64,000 bases of DNA from contig CP141133.1 in assembly GCA_035236585.1 (NCBI GenBank), positions 45,215,729 to 45,279,728 on the forward strand. The letters run 5' to 3'. Shown here piece by piece: positions 36,868 to 49,185 of the stretch. A program made the translations under genes and the position numbers. How positions within the stretch are numbered: position 1 is the stretch's first letter; the number at the start of each line of letters is the position of its first letter. Source of the DNA: Warburgia ugandensis. Its lineage: Eukaryota; Streptophyta; Magnoliopsida; Canellales; Canellaceae. A model generated the notes under the pieces. That model made no database searches and was not told where the DNA came from. It saw nothing but the letters and a program-made list of their open reading frames with translations.

Positions 36868-38190
36868 TTATTGGCTATTTCTATGAACATAATCAAACCA
36901 CAGTTTCTGTGATAAGGAAGCGCGCCAAGCAGTAGCATCTCCATGAGCAGACTCTTGAGTAGAGCGTAATTACATGCTTTGTGAATTATATTCACTCATA
37001 AGGGTTGCTTGTAAACCTCGCATCTCCATCTCATCCCAATGCAGCACTTCAATTCCTACATTCATCCTTTCCAAGTCAACAACCACGACAACATCATCTA
37101 AATCACTACTCAATAGTATGTTGTCATTATCATCATCGCATTGATAAATAATATTGTCCCCCATCTCCTCTATCGGCCACATGTTGTCAACGTATTCTTG
37201 CCACATAAGATTGTGGAGTGCACATAATGCTTTCATAAGATTAATCTGTGTCCTAAGAGGAAAGGGAGGCACAGACTTGAGAATGGAAAATCTGGCTTTT
37301 AAAACACCTAATGTTTTCTCTATTGCATTCCTCAAAGATGCATGTCGAAGGTTGAATAACTCCCTTGCATTTTGTGGTAGTTGCATCCCTTGGCCACTCC
37401 TTCAGGTGATACTAGTCTTTCGATAAGGGGCAAGAAACTGTTGTCAATTTGCATAGGCCCCCTGTCAACTAGGTAGTACTTCCCTGCACCATAACTGGTT
37501 TAGTGATTACTTCGAACCATTAAGATAGAACCTACGAAAGACCAAATATTAACATAATGGATTTACCCTCAGGAATTGTCAACCACGCTCCCCTCGTAAG
37601 AGCTTCTTTCAATACAATGGACTCATGTACAACCCCCTCAAAGCTAGCCAAGACGTATGAGAATTGCATGTCAAAATTACGACATGCAAGAACATTATGT
37701 GCAATGAAATCCCTCCTATTATACCACCTTGTCAAGTTGATAGGACCCACCCCAAAAACTCTAGCTAAGATCAATGACCCATCAGCAGCTCTAATGCAAC
37801 CTTGTAAATGAAAATGATAGAGTAAATGTTAAGTGTGCAGCATCCAAAAGTGTTGCATTAAAGATTAGATTAGACAAATGGAGGTACTGTGAAGTGGTTC
37901 TCTCTCTGATAGTTGTTTGTAATCTTTGGGTGGTCTTCAGTGACATGAGGAGCCATAAGGCGACTATACAATTGCAACGACACATGAAGGACCTTGTAAA
38001 AGTTGGTACTGATGGTATAAGTGGACCTGAAAAGATCTTTCACAATGGGTTCATACCTTGAGTCCTAATCGACAATCATTAAGAATGTTGCCACCATCTC
38101 CTCTACTATCACCCAACGGATTGTAGATAAGAGGCTAGTGTTCTGAAAAATACTAATTAACTTATCAATCTGGAACTAATGCATTCTATA
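36868..38190 (-). pseudogene. PIF/Harbinger transposase (HARBI1-like DDE nuclease), decayed
   Basis: On the minus strand, from about 38190, an N-terminal helix-turn-helix-like part (VEEMVATFLMIV, TISTNFYKVLHVSL) is followed by the first catalytic Asp (RAADGS, near 37790). Then come FIAHNVLACRNFDMQFSYV, HESIVL (normally HDS, second catalytic Asp), PEGK and YYLVD. The end has ELFNLRHASLRNAIEKTLG with the catalytic Glu, and ALCALHNL. A GT-AG intron (37484-37566) falls inside the PEGKYYLVD motif and its removal restores that motif. Frameshifts lie near 37395, and a TAA at about 36970 precedes in-frame DATAWRASLSQKLW, the normal tail. It is not functional as it stands. Together with the Myb-like frame at 39550 it forms a two-gene Harbinger transposon. 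Confidence 0.88.
37484..37566 (-). other. Intron in Harbinger transposase
   Basis: The minus-strand intron reads GTAAATCC...GTGCAG, 83 bases. Joining the flanks gives a continuous P-E-G-K-Y-Y-L-V-D reading, which is the conserved family motif, so the intron is real. It also explains why the frame at 37532-37774 appears to stop early. Confidence 0.8.
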
Positions 38191-38513
38191 TAATTTTTGA
38201 AATCTTGTTCTAGTTTCTTCATAAACTTGACGAAATTCCAAGTAACCTTGAGTACTTTTTCTTTTTTTTTTGCATGCATAGGTTGGGGCTTGTGCATATG
38301 CAGTGCAACATCCACCTCGTGTTGCCTAATTTGTGTAAGTATTGATGATGCAATCATGCTCACCACATGTTGCACTTCACGAATCACTTCATCGTTGAAT
38401 GCAGTGATTTGTGGAACCCCATTGGCCATTGCCCTGCATTGTTGCAAATGAAAACAGGGATGGGTAGAGAACAACATTTGTGCAATGACTACAAACATGG
38501 ATAACAACAACAA
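38157..38513 (-). CDS. Hypothetical frame upstream of Harbinger transposase
   Basis: A 118-codon frame with a hydrophobic start and a more soluble remainder. The credible part begins near MANGVPQITAFNDEVIREV and continues with a Lys-rich stretch (AKKKEKVLKV) and FVKFMKKLEQDFKNYI, which looks helical. It overlaps the start of the transposase reading by a few bases in another frame. I do not recognise a domain. It could be an additional exon of either Harbinger gene or a chance frame. Confidence 0.3.
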   Translation of the reverse strand: MLLLSMFVVIAQMLFSTHPCFHLQQCRAMANGVPQITAFNDEVIREVQHVVSMIASSILTQIRQHEVDVALHMHKPQPMHAKKKEKVLKVTWNFVKFMKKLEQDFKNYIECISSRLIS

Positions 38514-39349
38514 TTTCTTTCATTTTAATGATTTTTCGATAGAGCCTCCTATGTTTTTCAAACATTTCATAGTTCATGCATGTGACAAGTTACACTTGAT
38601 AATCAATATTTTCAAGTATGGAAATTCAATGTAGAAAATCTTACACCGAAGCATCTGCTAGAAACACAAGAGCACCACAAACAAATAGCCTAAAATAAGA
38701 CAATTAATATCCATGGTCCAATATAGTAACACACATCAAAGTTTCAAACAACAATACCCACAAAGCAATTGTAATCAAACTAGATAAGTCTCTCAAAAAG
38801 TGCACTCTCTTACAAATGCATCTTCACATACATCAGTTGTCTCTCCTGCTGCCAACTAGCAAAAATTGTCCTAAAGGCTAGGTCTACTTTTTTCTAAATA
38901 ATATACCCCTAAACCCTCTCTAACTTAGTCAGACCCTCCAAATTATCAATTGTAGTCATCCATGCCGGGTTGTCTAGACCTGCAAGTCTTTGTAGCACCA
39001 ATATAATGGAAGGATCAATTAATGAGTGGGGATCATTAGATGTTGAGGGCGCAGCCTGACTAGATTTTTTCCCTTTTTCCCTCACTCGTCATGGGTTAAC
39101 GGTCCTAGATGAGGGAATCAATGATGATGTTGTGGAGGTAGCTGTGCAGACACGGGGTTGCAGAATGTCTTCTAATGGATCTTATGGGTGCAATCCATCA
39201 TTGTCCCCTTGTACCTCCTCCTCATAATACGGGACCTGTGAGTCAAACACATCAGCATCCACATTTGACATGTCTAGTATGTATATGTCCTCAAATAGTT
39301 GTGTATACTACTAGCCAGTCATGCTTGATTCTCAGAGTGCTTCATCTTC

Positions 39350-39960
39350 TGCAAAAATATTAATCCCAAAGCAGAATTCTCCTGTGGAATTGTTGCCCCA
39401 AACACCATCTCCAGGTGTTCATAGTTCTATAAATCCCTACCAAATAAGCGACGAGCCTTCAGATTCGACTAAACAGAGACATAAACATTTGTAAGGGCAT
39501 TCATTATAAATGTGATTTAAAGTACTATACTGTTGTAAAACCGCATTACCTATAAGTGACTATTCATTATCTCTAGAGTAGCAAGGAAGCAATTTCTCTC
39601 TACATCCCACCCTAAGCTTGAGTCTCCATTCGTCAACTTTGCAATTGTAACATACTTGATCTTGAAAAGCCTTATCTTCATATTCAATTGCTTCATTGTT
39701 AAATCAACTCCAAATCGAATTTTGAAGCGAAGCAACAAGTCCTTAATCACCACACCCTTTGGCATACTTCCAGTTGCAATGATCCTACCCTCTATGATGT
39801 CATCATAGTGTGTTTCAAGGATAAAGTCCTCTTGTTCCTTACTCCATTTATTATAAGGCCCTTTGTCTCCCTCAACTATGACTTCAAAAACTGTGTCCAA
39901 ATCTTCACTATCAACTAGATTAAGTGTCACAGGAACTCTTTCTTTTCTTTTGCGTGGCAT
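39350..39960 (-). CDS. Myb/SANT-like DNA-binding protein of Harbinger transposon
   Basis: The likely start is ATG at 39958-39960 (MPRKRKERVPV), directly after TTTCTTTTCAG, so it may equally be an internal exon start. The first exon carries a basic N-terminus and then a Myb/SANT-like fold: KWSKEQEDFILETHYDDII, GVDLTMKQLNMKI, DSSLGWDVERN. It ends at a TAG next to GTAATG (39547-39552). A second exon from 39468 after TTTAG reads LKARRLFGRDL, NYEHLEMVFGA, matching the usual continuation of this family, with one in-frame stop. In PIF/Harbinger transposons this protein helps the transposase bind DNA and enter the nucleus. The TAG at the exon end suggests a broken copy. Confidence 0.75.
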
Positions 39961-40035
39961 CTGAAAAGAAATATATTTCTTATTAAGGCTATCACAAGGC
40001 CTCAAATAGATCATACAATTATGAGGATACATCAA

Positions 40036-42300
40036 AATAGTGTAGTTTAATGTGGTTGCAGGTCCTAATCTTTCTAGTTGTTGTAAATTTGGTTAGATAC
40101 AACAGAACAATCATGGACCCTAAAAAATGAAACTAAATTATTGGTCTTTTCTACTTTCTGTCTTCTTGTATGTATGGATAACATCAGTGGTGAGAAGAGT
40201 AGCATAAACAATCACCTAGTGAAATACAAAGAGTAGGCTATTTTCTCTTCTTTTTTTTTTAGAATAATGCAAAATGTTGCACCAAAGCCTTTTGTGAGTA
40301 GACCATGAAATTTTGCATTTTACTCTTTTCTACTTATAGCAAGGAAGTTTGTTCTTGAATCCTCAATGCTTTTATTCTTGAACACTTTTTATGCTGCTTT
40401 AGGCCCCACATTACTTGAAATAACTCCTGGAATTCAAGTAGGATTTTCCTAGTACATCTACCCATAATGACAAATTATGATGATCATAGAAACACAATTC
40501 ATTGCAGAGGTCCTACTTTGTGTGTTTGAGAAATTCCTTTCATCCTAAGAGTCATATGATTATCTTCTCCCAATAGTGATCTAAGGATGATTCCACCAAC
40601 AACCAACCTTGGATAATTTCAGCCTGGGTCCTATTCCCAAAGAAAGGGAAATAAACATGTTGATGGGAAAGCACTCTAAGAGGCTCTTAAAATCATCATA
40701 CTTTAAGTTGCAATCTATTAGACATGATACTTAAATTAAGATGTTATCTCTAGAAAGGTTTGAAGAGGATAACAAACACAACAATCGCTCATCCCAACCC
40801 TTTTCCCTAGCCACACAGACACACGCATACACAAAGAGAGACACACAATCTTAATCATCATCCCTAACATAGGTTCGACTCTAATTTGACAAATACACTA
40901 GTGGTCAAAGTAGAATACAAACTTCACTTGAATCATAATCCTTGTGCTCATAGATATTTTTGTTATTTGTTTGATCTATATACATTCTTACCATCTTTCT
41001 AAGCAGGTGCTTTTGATTTTTATGTTTGCTTTTAGACTAACAACTTATCTTGATATCTTGCTCCTAGCATTTGTTATTTTATCCCCAGTTTTTATAAAAT
41101 CAATAATGTTTTCCTACCTTGTTTTTGAAATAAAATGATGTTCCATCTTCATGTTTCTCTTCAGAAAGATTATCATATGCAAGCCTAAGTTTTCATTGAC
41201 TGTGTGTATATTGTTATTCTGACAGAAAATACTTTTCAATGGACACACTCCTGAGTATCATAAACCTCCTGAAATTAGCCTAGATCCAACTGTTCTTAAG
41301 TGCTTACCTTTACTGGCATTGGTTACATAGATTTTGGGTGTTGCATGGTGGAAGTAGTTTCCTTTCCAAGTAGAGGGGGGATACATGGACTGTCTAGATG
41401 ATATGCCTACTCATTAGATGAGATCAACATAATCTATCTTTGGCATATGCTGATTGAATGGTATGTCAGGGTATTGAGTTCCATATTTGATACTTTGGGT
41501 GGTTATGCCACTTCTGAAAATCATCCACTTTGCTGGGCCTCCTCTAAATGATGTATCACTACCCTGACATACCATTCATAAATACATTTGAACTCGCAAA
41601 TGGTATTACTTTATTTTTGGAGTTCAAATTACTGCTAAATGTTGTCATTCAAAGTTTCTAACTTGAATTTGAAATACTAGGATTCATTGTCATTTAACGT
41701 TGGGGAATATATGTGACTTTCTCATCAATTTGAAATTGGCAATGCTTAGTCACTTAAGTAATTATTTATAAAAGGTTAAAATTTTCTGGCTATTTGAACG
41801 ATGGTATGAGACATGCTGTGGTAATAACTCTAAGCTGATGATCCTAAATAAATGACAGTATATTTGTAATGGAATACTATGAGGTGCGCAATATAGTCCT
41901 GGTGGTCACCTTTTGTCAAATGAATCCATAATTCTATACAAAAATCAATAGTTGATCTTCCACAAAAATGCATAAAAACGTGAAAATGAAAAATATCCAA
42001 GCAAAAGATAGGGATTTCCACATACCAGTAGGTCACTGAGAATTTGACCAGAATTGGAACTACGATCAAAGAGAAAGAGCAAATACGAGAATCAAAATGA
42101 GAATGAGATAAGGGGAAGGAGGATTTTCCTTTCCCTTTATTCCTCTTTTGCAGAAAACTAAATCTGGAGATTGAGAAGAAGAAGGGTTTTGGAAATAGGA
42201 TTTTCTTTCTGTGATCCGATTGCACAGGCAACAATATGCTCAAATCCTACAAAACCCTAACCATGTAGCCAAATTTTCCTTCCAAAAATGAATGATCCTA
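40036..42300. other. Unassigned sequence
   Basis: No protein motif was found in any frame. Frames at 40944-41138 and 41830-42243 are hydrophobic or low-complexity and unsupported. A CA-rich patch lies near 40805-40850. A 19-base perfect inverted repeat lies at 41455-41578. The right end of a PIF/Harbinger transposon should fall near 40036-40150, but I could not read its terminal repeats. Confidence 0.5.
41455..41578. repeat. 19-base perfect inverted repeat, hairpin of about 124 bases
   Basis: TGAATGGTATGTCAGGGTA (41455-41473) and its exact complement (41560-41578) are separated by 86 bases. Flanking and inner sequence pairs only weakly. Size and geometry fit a pre-microRNA-like fold or a small MITE remnant. 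Confidence 0.75.
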
Positions 42301-42638
42301 AAGAACAACGTGTGATCTGAATTGCTCTAGTGGTAAGCAAAATCTATCATAGATTTAGTGAACCTTTCAAACCATGCTCTTAGATTGTTTCAATCCATAC
42401 AATGATTTCTTCAATTGCACACCTTCTATTTATGCCTTTCAAGTATCATACACCCTAGTGGGAGATTCATATAAACTTCTTCAGATAATTCACCATGTAG
42501 AAAGGCATTCTTCGTATTGAACTATTGTAATGGCCAATCTAAATTTGTAGTTGAAAACAATAAGACTTGGACAACATTAATTTTGGATACAAGTGCAAAT
42601 GTCTCTATGCAGTCGATCCTATACGTTTAGGTGTAACC
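42301..42638 (-). pseudogene. Copia reverse transcriptase fragment (minus)
   Basis: The minus-strand reading from 42638 gives YRIDCIETFALVSKIN, STTNLDWPL, NTKNAFLHGELSEEVYM, then AWFERFTKSMIDF and SNSDHTLF, the N-terminal half of copia RT, with stops and one shift. It is cut on the right by the Athila-like LTR at 42639 and ends at the left at about 42301. It has the same orientation as the copia remnant at 32920-33398 and covers an adjoining part of pol, but 9 kb of other DNA lies between, so common origin is only possible. Confidence 0.85.
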
Positions 42639-43101
42639 TAATAAGTGTCTAATTTTGCATAAAAATCACCCAATTAGTTACCCATGTGTTACAACTTATA
42701 GGGATAAATTAGGATTCTTAGACTAAAATTCATAACACATGCATTTTAACCTAATGAAGAAAATTTTATTATTTTGTAGGTCCATAGGAAAATCCTAGGT
42801 AAGTATGTGATTAATCATATTTTCTAGGATTTAATTATAGTTTTTAACTTTTTGTAGGAAGTAAGATGGTGATCCGACGGCCAAGATCAATAGGGATGAA
42901 ACTGAAGATCAAGATAAAAGCCTCAAAATCATCATTCAACATAAAACCAAAGGCTAAGATCATCTTTGGACTAGTAATGGATATGATAAAAGGAGTTAAA
43001 GATGGCCAAAGTGGCCCATGAAGTAAGCAATACATTCTAACCACCTTTGCATGGAAGCCACTTAAGCCACATAAATCATACAAGCCATGAGAGAAGATGG
43101 C
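42639..43101 (+). mobile_element. Element E (Athila-like gypsy), 5' LTR fragment
   Basis: It starts TAATAAGTGTCTAATTTTGC, a one-base variant of the TGATAAGTGT start typical of Athila LTRs. It matches 57528-57985 in order (CCCATGTGTTACAACTTA, TTCATAACACATGCATTT, TTTTTGTAGGAAGTAAGATG). It is cut at 43101, where element D begins. Confidence 0.85.
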
Positions 43102-46100
43102 TATAATGCCCTAGGTTTTTATGATGCAATTTATAATAACAAGCTTTCACTTGCAAGATCGATCTCTATTTAAAAGTAATTTTTTGAAATAATGGCAGCT
43201 AAAATTCTTTTTCTTTACTGGAAGCCACCTAACCCCAAGTGTCCTTATTTATTTCAAACAAATAGATAATGATCTATGATCATTAATTAATGAAACATGG
43301 ACATAACAATTGTAAAGATATCTAAAAATGAATAAATCCTATTCCCAAGATTGTTAATCACAACCCAAGTTAATAATAATCAATTATAGTCAATTTTCAT
43401 CATATATTAAAATAATCACTACCAGTTCTAGGACAACTACATTCACACTTATTCGTACCTTCTCTCACTTGATCATAGCACCAAAACTTCCTGATGCTTC
43501 TTCTAATCCTACTTGAGCTAATTTAAAAAAAAATATTTGGTTGAGTATTTATTGTACTCAGTAGGCGATCTAATGTTACAAAATAAAAAATTAGGAATAT
43601 AACATGAATACTTTAATAAGGTTTTTCGGTAATAAAACCAAGTGACCATCTTATGTAAACATAAGCATTCATGCATAAATCATTTGCACATTTCTATACT
43701 CAAGCAAGGAAATTACTGAAAAAATCAATTAATCAATGATATAAAAGACTACTAAATTCCTTAAAGTAGTAATCAATCAAACCAAATGCCAAAAATCCTA
43801 ACCCTACAGCAGTTATTATGCATTTGGATATCTCAGTGAACACACCAGCCGACTGGTCACAGGTACTCGTCCAAAGACAATCACAAAGCACTATACATGG
43901 CGATACAAAAATAAAAATCATAGGGACCACTTTGTTCACAACTAGCTCTCTAAATTATATCTCTCTAGTAGCTAGAGACAAGCCATTATAGCCTCCACAG
44001 AAACTGTGGATATGTCTTGAAAAGGGTGATGTAAACACCTCTAGTGGTCGTTTCCCTACCACAACAGTTGAGAAAAATAGGTGCCTCTTTCGGAACAGAT
44101 ACCTATCACTCTTGGTGGTTAGAGGCCTGGAGGTCAAACTCATACAACCTCTTAGTATATTTCCCACTAGGCTCACTAGCCTAAACAAATGCATATATAC
44201 ATGTATTCCAAAATCAAACATCATATGATTATGCAATGTTTAGTATATACTAATTCATGCAATTTATGCAACCTGTCTCAAAACATGTAATTAATGCATA
44301 TATGAAATTGTCCTATCATTCAAGAATAAAAATTGGACAATGAAAATTATAAGCAGTAGCATTTTCAAATAAGATTATGAATCATGAGAATAATTTGCAT
44401 GCTCATTATAAGAATGCCATATACTTTAGTATTTAAAGGCTAACCAAACTTAGGTTCCATAAAATCATGTAAATAGAATTGCATGCATGACTACTCATTG
44501 TCACTTTAAAAACATACTAAACATGGAAATAGTTTCAAGGAAATTGTTAAAGTTTTGAAATTTAGTTAAAATTTAGTAGCATTAGGCTACCTAGCTCAAG
44601 GATGGTACTTAGGCGTTGTTTGTGGTTTTCTTTAGTTTGAATCTTGGATCTTCTTCAAGGTCTTTGTGCGGTCCTAGGAATAATTTAAGGGTAAGAATTC
44701 AACTATTATTTCTCATCCACATGTTTATGTGGCTTTCTTGGTAGAAATTGGTTTTGAAAACTATTCTATGGAACAAATTTTGCTAAATTAAGATCGTGTT
44801 CAAATTTAATATCACCCATTCTTCCTAGAACATTAGTCAGAATCATAGATCAACAACCTAGATCACTGATCTAGACTCTAATCCTATTTATCAATGGTCA
44901 GATTTATGATCCAAGAATTTATGTACTCAATTTAGGATTGATCTATGTATATAGAGCTACTACATTATCTAATTAAGCACTTCTTAGGGTCTTCATCTTT
45001 GATATTATAAATCTATGATATTTTTATAGTTTTTAGGTCACGATCAATTGAAATTATTCTTTGATCCTAAATTTTATTGTATAATTAGGTCCTTGTCATC
45101 AAGATGAATCCAACAGACCTTTCTGATCATAAACAGAACTTGTCTAGCCTTCTAAATTAGAGATTTTGTGTTTTAGATCTTTTTAAATGGTCCAGATTTA
45201 AATTCTGGGTCAAAACGCAGCAAGACGAGGTTATTAGAATGGGATGTACCTTTCGAAATGGTGTGTCTTGGCAACCGTATTGCACTAGGCTGTGCCTCAG
45301 TTCCTAGGATGTAGAGGCATCTTGGTTGAACCATGATTGAACCCGCACGCATTGCATGCACAAGGATGCCCAAAGCAAATGCATCTTTGTCACATGTCAC
45401 CGGGGAGCATCCTAGTCACCTGATTAGGCCAACTAAGATGAGACGGTCTGATATGGATAGTGAGATCACTTTGGTCACCAATCAATGATAGGATGACTCT
45501 AAATTTTTCTATTTTGGGGGATTTTAAGGTCCCACAAACTTGTTGAATGGCTCAGATCTCCCATTTGAGCTATCCTTGAATGGGTACCATCTTAGATCCA
45601 TTGGATCTGTTTTCAGTGGTGATTTTCCTGCTAGTGAGAGCATATCTGGCCAGGATCTGAGGGAAAATGCTGAGAAAAGGGAAAAAGAGGGAGAGAAAGG
45701 GGAAGGGCTTTACCTGGGCAGCCTGAGGAGACTTGGTGGGGTTTCTTCAGTGGCTACAAACCCATTTGTGCCTGCCGGATCGTCATGTCGTCAGTGATGG
45801 AGAAGAAGGGTTAGCTAGAGGGAGAAGAAGAAGAAAAGGGAGAGGGAAAGAAGATGGAGTATGGGGAGAAAAAGGAGAGTGTGATGGACGAAGGGGAAGG
45901 GTTCTTATCACCAATGAGCTATGTTCCTCATGGGCAATGCTATCATTGACCTTTTCCCCCTGCGAAGGAGTAAGAGATGGGGGGTTTCATTATAAAAAAT
46001 GCTCCCCTCTAATTCTAACCCTTTTCATTTTTTGGAGCATATCATTATATTATTTCTAAGATTAGTAAAATACACTTATACTTCAAAGTTATGCGACTTT

Positions 46101-46290
46101 CTCATTTGAACTTCATTTTCAGTGTTCTTAGTGTCATTAGATTTTAATTTTTGAGCAGAATCTAATTATGACCATCAAATTTGATTTCTATAACATCTCA
46201 CTTCTAAGATTCAATATTTATAAAACTTTCATCCCTCTGTTCAATCTAAATTTCAAAATAAAATGGGACTTAAAAATTTGGGTAGTTAGA
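43102..46290 (-). mobile_element. Element D, 3' LTR (minus strand)
   Basis: A 3189-bp LTR related to family B. On the minus strand it begins at 46290 (TCTAACTACCC, first G mutated) after the tract TGTAGGGACAATGA, and ends near 43102 (...GGGCATTATA). Block order is as in B: a TATA-like TTTATAATG, leader, donor-like CAG|GTAAA at 45712-45713, a decayed GC block (45180-45460) and long U5. Frames inside (43733-43939, 43955-44236, 45540-45797, 45733-46059) are LTR sequence with counterparts in F. Confidence 0.85.
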
Positions 46291-48855
46291 TCATTGTCCC
46301 TACAAAGAATTTTTTCCTTGAAATTCTATAATTTACTACTCACTAAAGAGTTTAGAATATTTGTCTCTCATTTTCAATTCCATTTTCCTAGTTTCCTCTT
46401 CGACAGACACATTCCACTATAGAACTTTAACTAGTGAAACTTCTTTACTTAGCAACTTCTTGATCTTCTTATCTAAAATTTAAACTAGTTTTGTTTCCAA
46501 AGTCAAGTCTAGTTGTAACTCAACTAGCACTCACTCAAGTACATGTGTTTGATCTGGTATATATTTTCTTAACATGGATATATGAAAAACATTGTGAACT
46601 TTCGATAATTGTGGTGGCAAGGCTATCCTGTAAGCGGTTGACCCAATTCTATTCAGAACTTCGAATGGACCAATAAATCGAGGACTTAGTTTTCCCTTCT
46701 TACCAAACCTCATAACACCCTTAGTTGGAGAAATCTTCGAGAACACATGGTCTTCAACTTTGAATCCCAAATGTCTTTGTCATTTATTAGCGTAACACTT
46801 TTTGTAGACTTTAAGCTGTGAGAAGTCATCTTTGAATAAGTTTCACCTTGGTTGCACACTATTTTGCTAACTTTGACTATATAATTCCATTTTCACCCAC
46901 TTCATTCTAGCATACAGGTGAATGACAAGGTCTCCCATAGAGCGCTTCATAGGGAGCCATACCAATGCTTGAATGAAAACTGTTATTGTATGCAAATTCA
47001 ACTAATGGTAAGCTCTCATTCCAACTCTCCTTCTAGTCAATTACGCATGACCTTAGCATTTCCTTAAGGAAGATCCCAATGACTACTGCACCAACTTTCA
47101 TAACTGTTTGGTGAAGTGACTTTCCCTATCAAAAATGATACTCAATGGTATCCAATGCAAACTCGGCACTTCCTAAATATACAACTGAGACAGGATATCA
47201 ATAGATTAATTTTGTCAAATTGGGAGAAAGTGCACCGATTTGGTTAGTTGATCTACTATTACCCATATCATATCATGTCCCCTTGCTGTCTTAGGCAACT
47301 ATGAAGCTAATTGTAATATGGTCCCACTTCCATTATGGAAGCTCAAGTGGTTGTAATAGTTCAACCGATCTCTGGTGTTTGGCCTTAACTTAGTGAAAAA
47401 TCAAGTATCATGCTACGAATTCTCCTAGCTCCTTTTTCATACCGTTCCACAAGAAATGTCTTTTCAAGTCTTAGTACATCTTTATGCCACCAGGATTAAT
47501 AGTATGACTAGATTGATGTTCTCTCAAAGAATTTCTTGTCTTATTTCATCATTGGCTGGCACTACTAATCTCCCTTTCATATGAACACTGTCATCTATCT
47601 CCTTGGCGAACTTTGGTTTCCCAACTAATGCTTGTAGCTGGGCATCATCCTTCTACATCTACCTAACTTTCTCATTGATAGTGGATCTCACAGTCATATG
47701 CTATGAAGGATCTCCCCTAACCTACTTTGGGTTTGCACTCTATTACCTCTTGTAGCAACTTTCATCTCTTGGAAAGTAAGCTTGCATGCATTCCTTATGC
47801 TTTTCGACTTAAAGCATCTACCACTACATTAGCCTTCCCTAGATGGTATTGAATAGAGAAGTCATAATCCTTCAAATACTCCATCCATCTCCTTTGTTGC
47901 ATGTTCAAGTCTTATTATGAAAAGATGTACTTATGACTTTTATGATCTGTGAACACTTCAAACTTTTCATCATATAAATAGTGCCTCCAAATCTTTAAGG
48001 CAAAAAATATTGCGGCAAGATCCATGTCATGGGTAAGGCAATTGTCCTCATGTCTTTTCCATTGTCAAAAGGCATAGGTGATCACCTTCCCATTTTTCAT
48101 AAGCACACATCACAATCCTTTCCTAGAATCATCATTATAGATCTTAAACCCTCCACTTCCTGATGGAAGCGTGAGTACTGGTGTAGTGGTTAGTTTCCTC
48201 TTTAATTCTTTAAAGGTTTCTTCACATGCATCATCCCATGCAAACTTCACTTCTTTTTCTTGTCAATTTGGTTAGGGGTAAAGCAATGCATGAAAATCCT
48301 TCAATGAACCTACGATAATACCCTACAAGGCCTAAAAAATTCCTTATTTTTGTTATTGTCTTGGGTGTATCCCTTTTTTCCACCACTTCAACTTTTACTG
48401 GGTTGACCATAATGCCATGTCTAGAAATAATATGACCTAGAAAATTCACTTCCTCCAACCAAAATTCACACTTGCTAACCTTTATGTACAATTTGTGCTT
48501 TAAGTGTATCTAGTACCAATCGTAAGTGTTCTTAGTGTTCCTCAAGATTTTTTGAGTAGATTAGAATATCATCCATAAACACTATAACAAATTTATTTGG
48601 ATATGATTGAATACTTGGTTCATGAGATCCATAAATGCAGCAAGGGCATTTGTCAACCTAAATGACATTACGCTAAACTCATAGTGTCTGTATATGATTC
48701 TGAATGCTGTCTTTGGAATATCCTCTTCTCTAACTGTGACCTGATGGTATCTAGATCGTAAATCAATCTTGGAAAATACATGAGCTGACTAGAGTTGATC
48801 GAATAGGTCATTAATACAAGGTAGAGGATATTTATTTTTCACTGTGACTCTATTC
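46291..48855 (-). pseudogene. Element D chromoviral gypsy pol: RT, RNase H, integrase
   Basis: The minus-strand reading from 48855 gives NRVTVKNKYPLPCINDLFDQL, then [15 protein letters not shown]. The intact active site [13 protein letters not shown] follows (about 48553-48594), then CEFWLEEVNFLGHIIS and FLGLVGYYRRFI (48231-48491). RNase H has [11 protein letters not shown] and [13 protein letters not shown] (about 47800-47950). A heavily broken integrase follows. Its C-terminal part is open at 46531-46770 ([34 protein letters not shown]). Chromodomain-type sequence follows toward 46450. Stops and shifts are numerous. The N-terminal part of RT lies beyond the solo LTR F, at 54843-55172. In the family these proteins copy RNA to DNA and integrate it; this copy cannot. 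Confidence 0.92.
48851..48855 (+). repeat. Left TSD of solo LTR F (TATTC)
   Basis: TATTC at 48851-48855 recurs at 54838-54842. Removing the LTR and one copy rejoins the RT motif LCIDY..LNRVTV of element D, confirming the insertion point. Confidence 0.9.
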
Positions 48856-49180
48856 TATGACTACCTAGGTTTTTATATGCATTTTAAATGCAAAACTAAT
48901 TCCTAATGTAGGATCAATCCCTATTTGAATACACTTTAATAAAAACAATGCAATGCTGTAGAAAAATCTTTTATTTTAAATTCATTTTAAAAACCCCGAG
49001 TGTCATTTACTTCCAAGAGAACAAAATAATTTTTAAAACTAAGGCAAACTTATATGCATCCCAGATCTGGTTAATCACAACTCATAGTGCAATTATAATA
49101 ATTACATATACATGTCCAAAGGATAAGTCATATACTTACCTTCATACTTGTCTTTATCTTCACTAACTCAATTGTAATGC

Positions 49181-49185
49181 TAACA
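49181..49185 (+). repeat. Left TSD of element G (TAACA)
   Basis: TAACA at 49181-49185 recurs at 51837-51841. Removing 49186-51841 restores the expected LTR reading GCTAACATTTCCTAATGC, as in the other B-type LTRs. Confidence 0.9.

Noticed and set aside
41830..42243. 137-codon minus-strand frame
   Set aside because: Composition is Phe/Ser/Ile-rich as expected from A/T-rich antisense; no motif, and it crosses unrelated blocks.
42317..42345. tRNA-like string CTCTAGTGGTAAGC
   Set aside because: It lies within the reverse of the copia RT reading, and no cloverleaf or B box could be found downstream.
23426..42638. One copia element linking 42301-42638 with 32920-33398 and 23426-23753
   Set aside because: Orientation and pol order agree, but the piece between is missing and 9 kb of unrelated DNA intervenes. 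Sequence families could not be shown to be the same.
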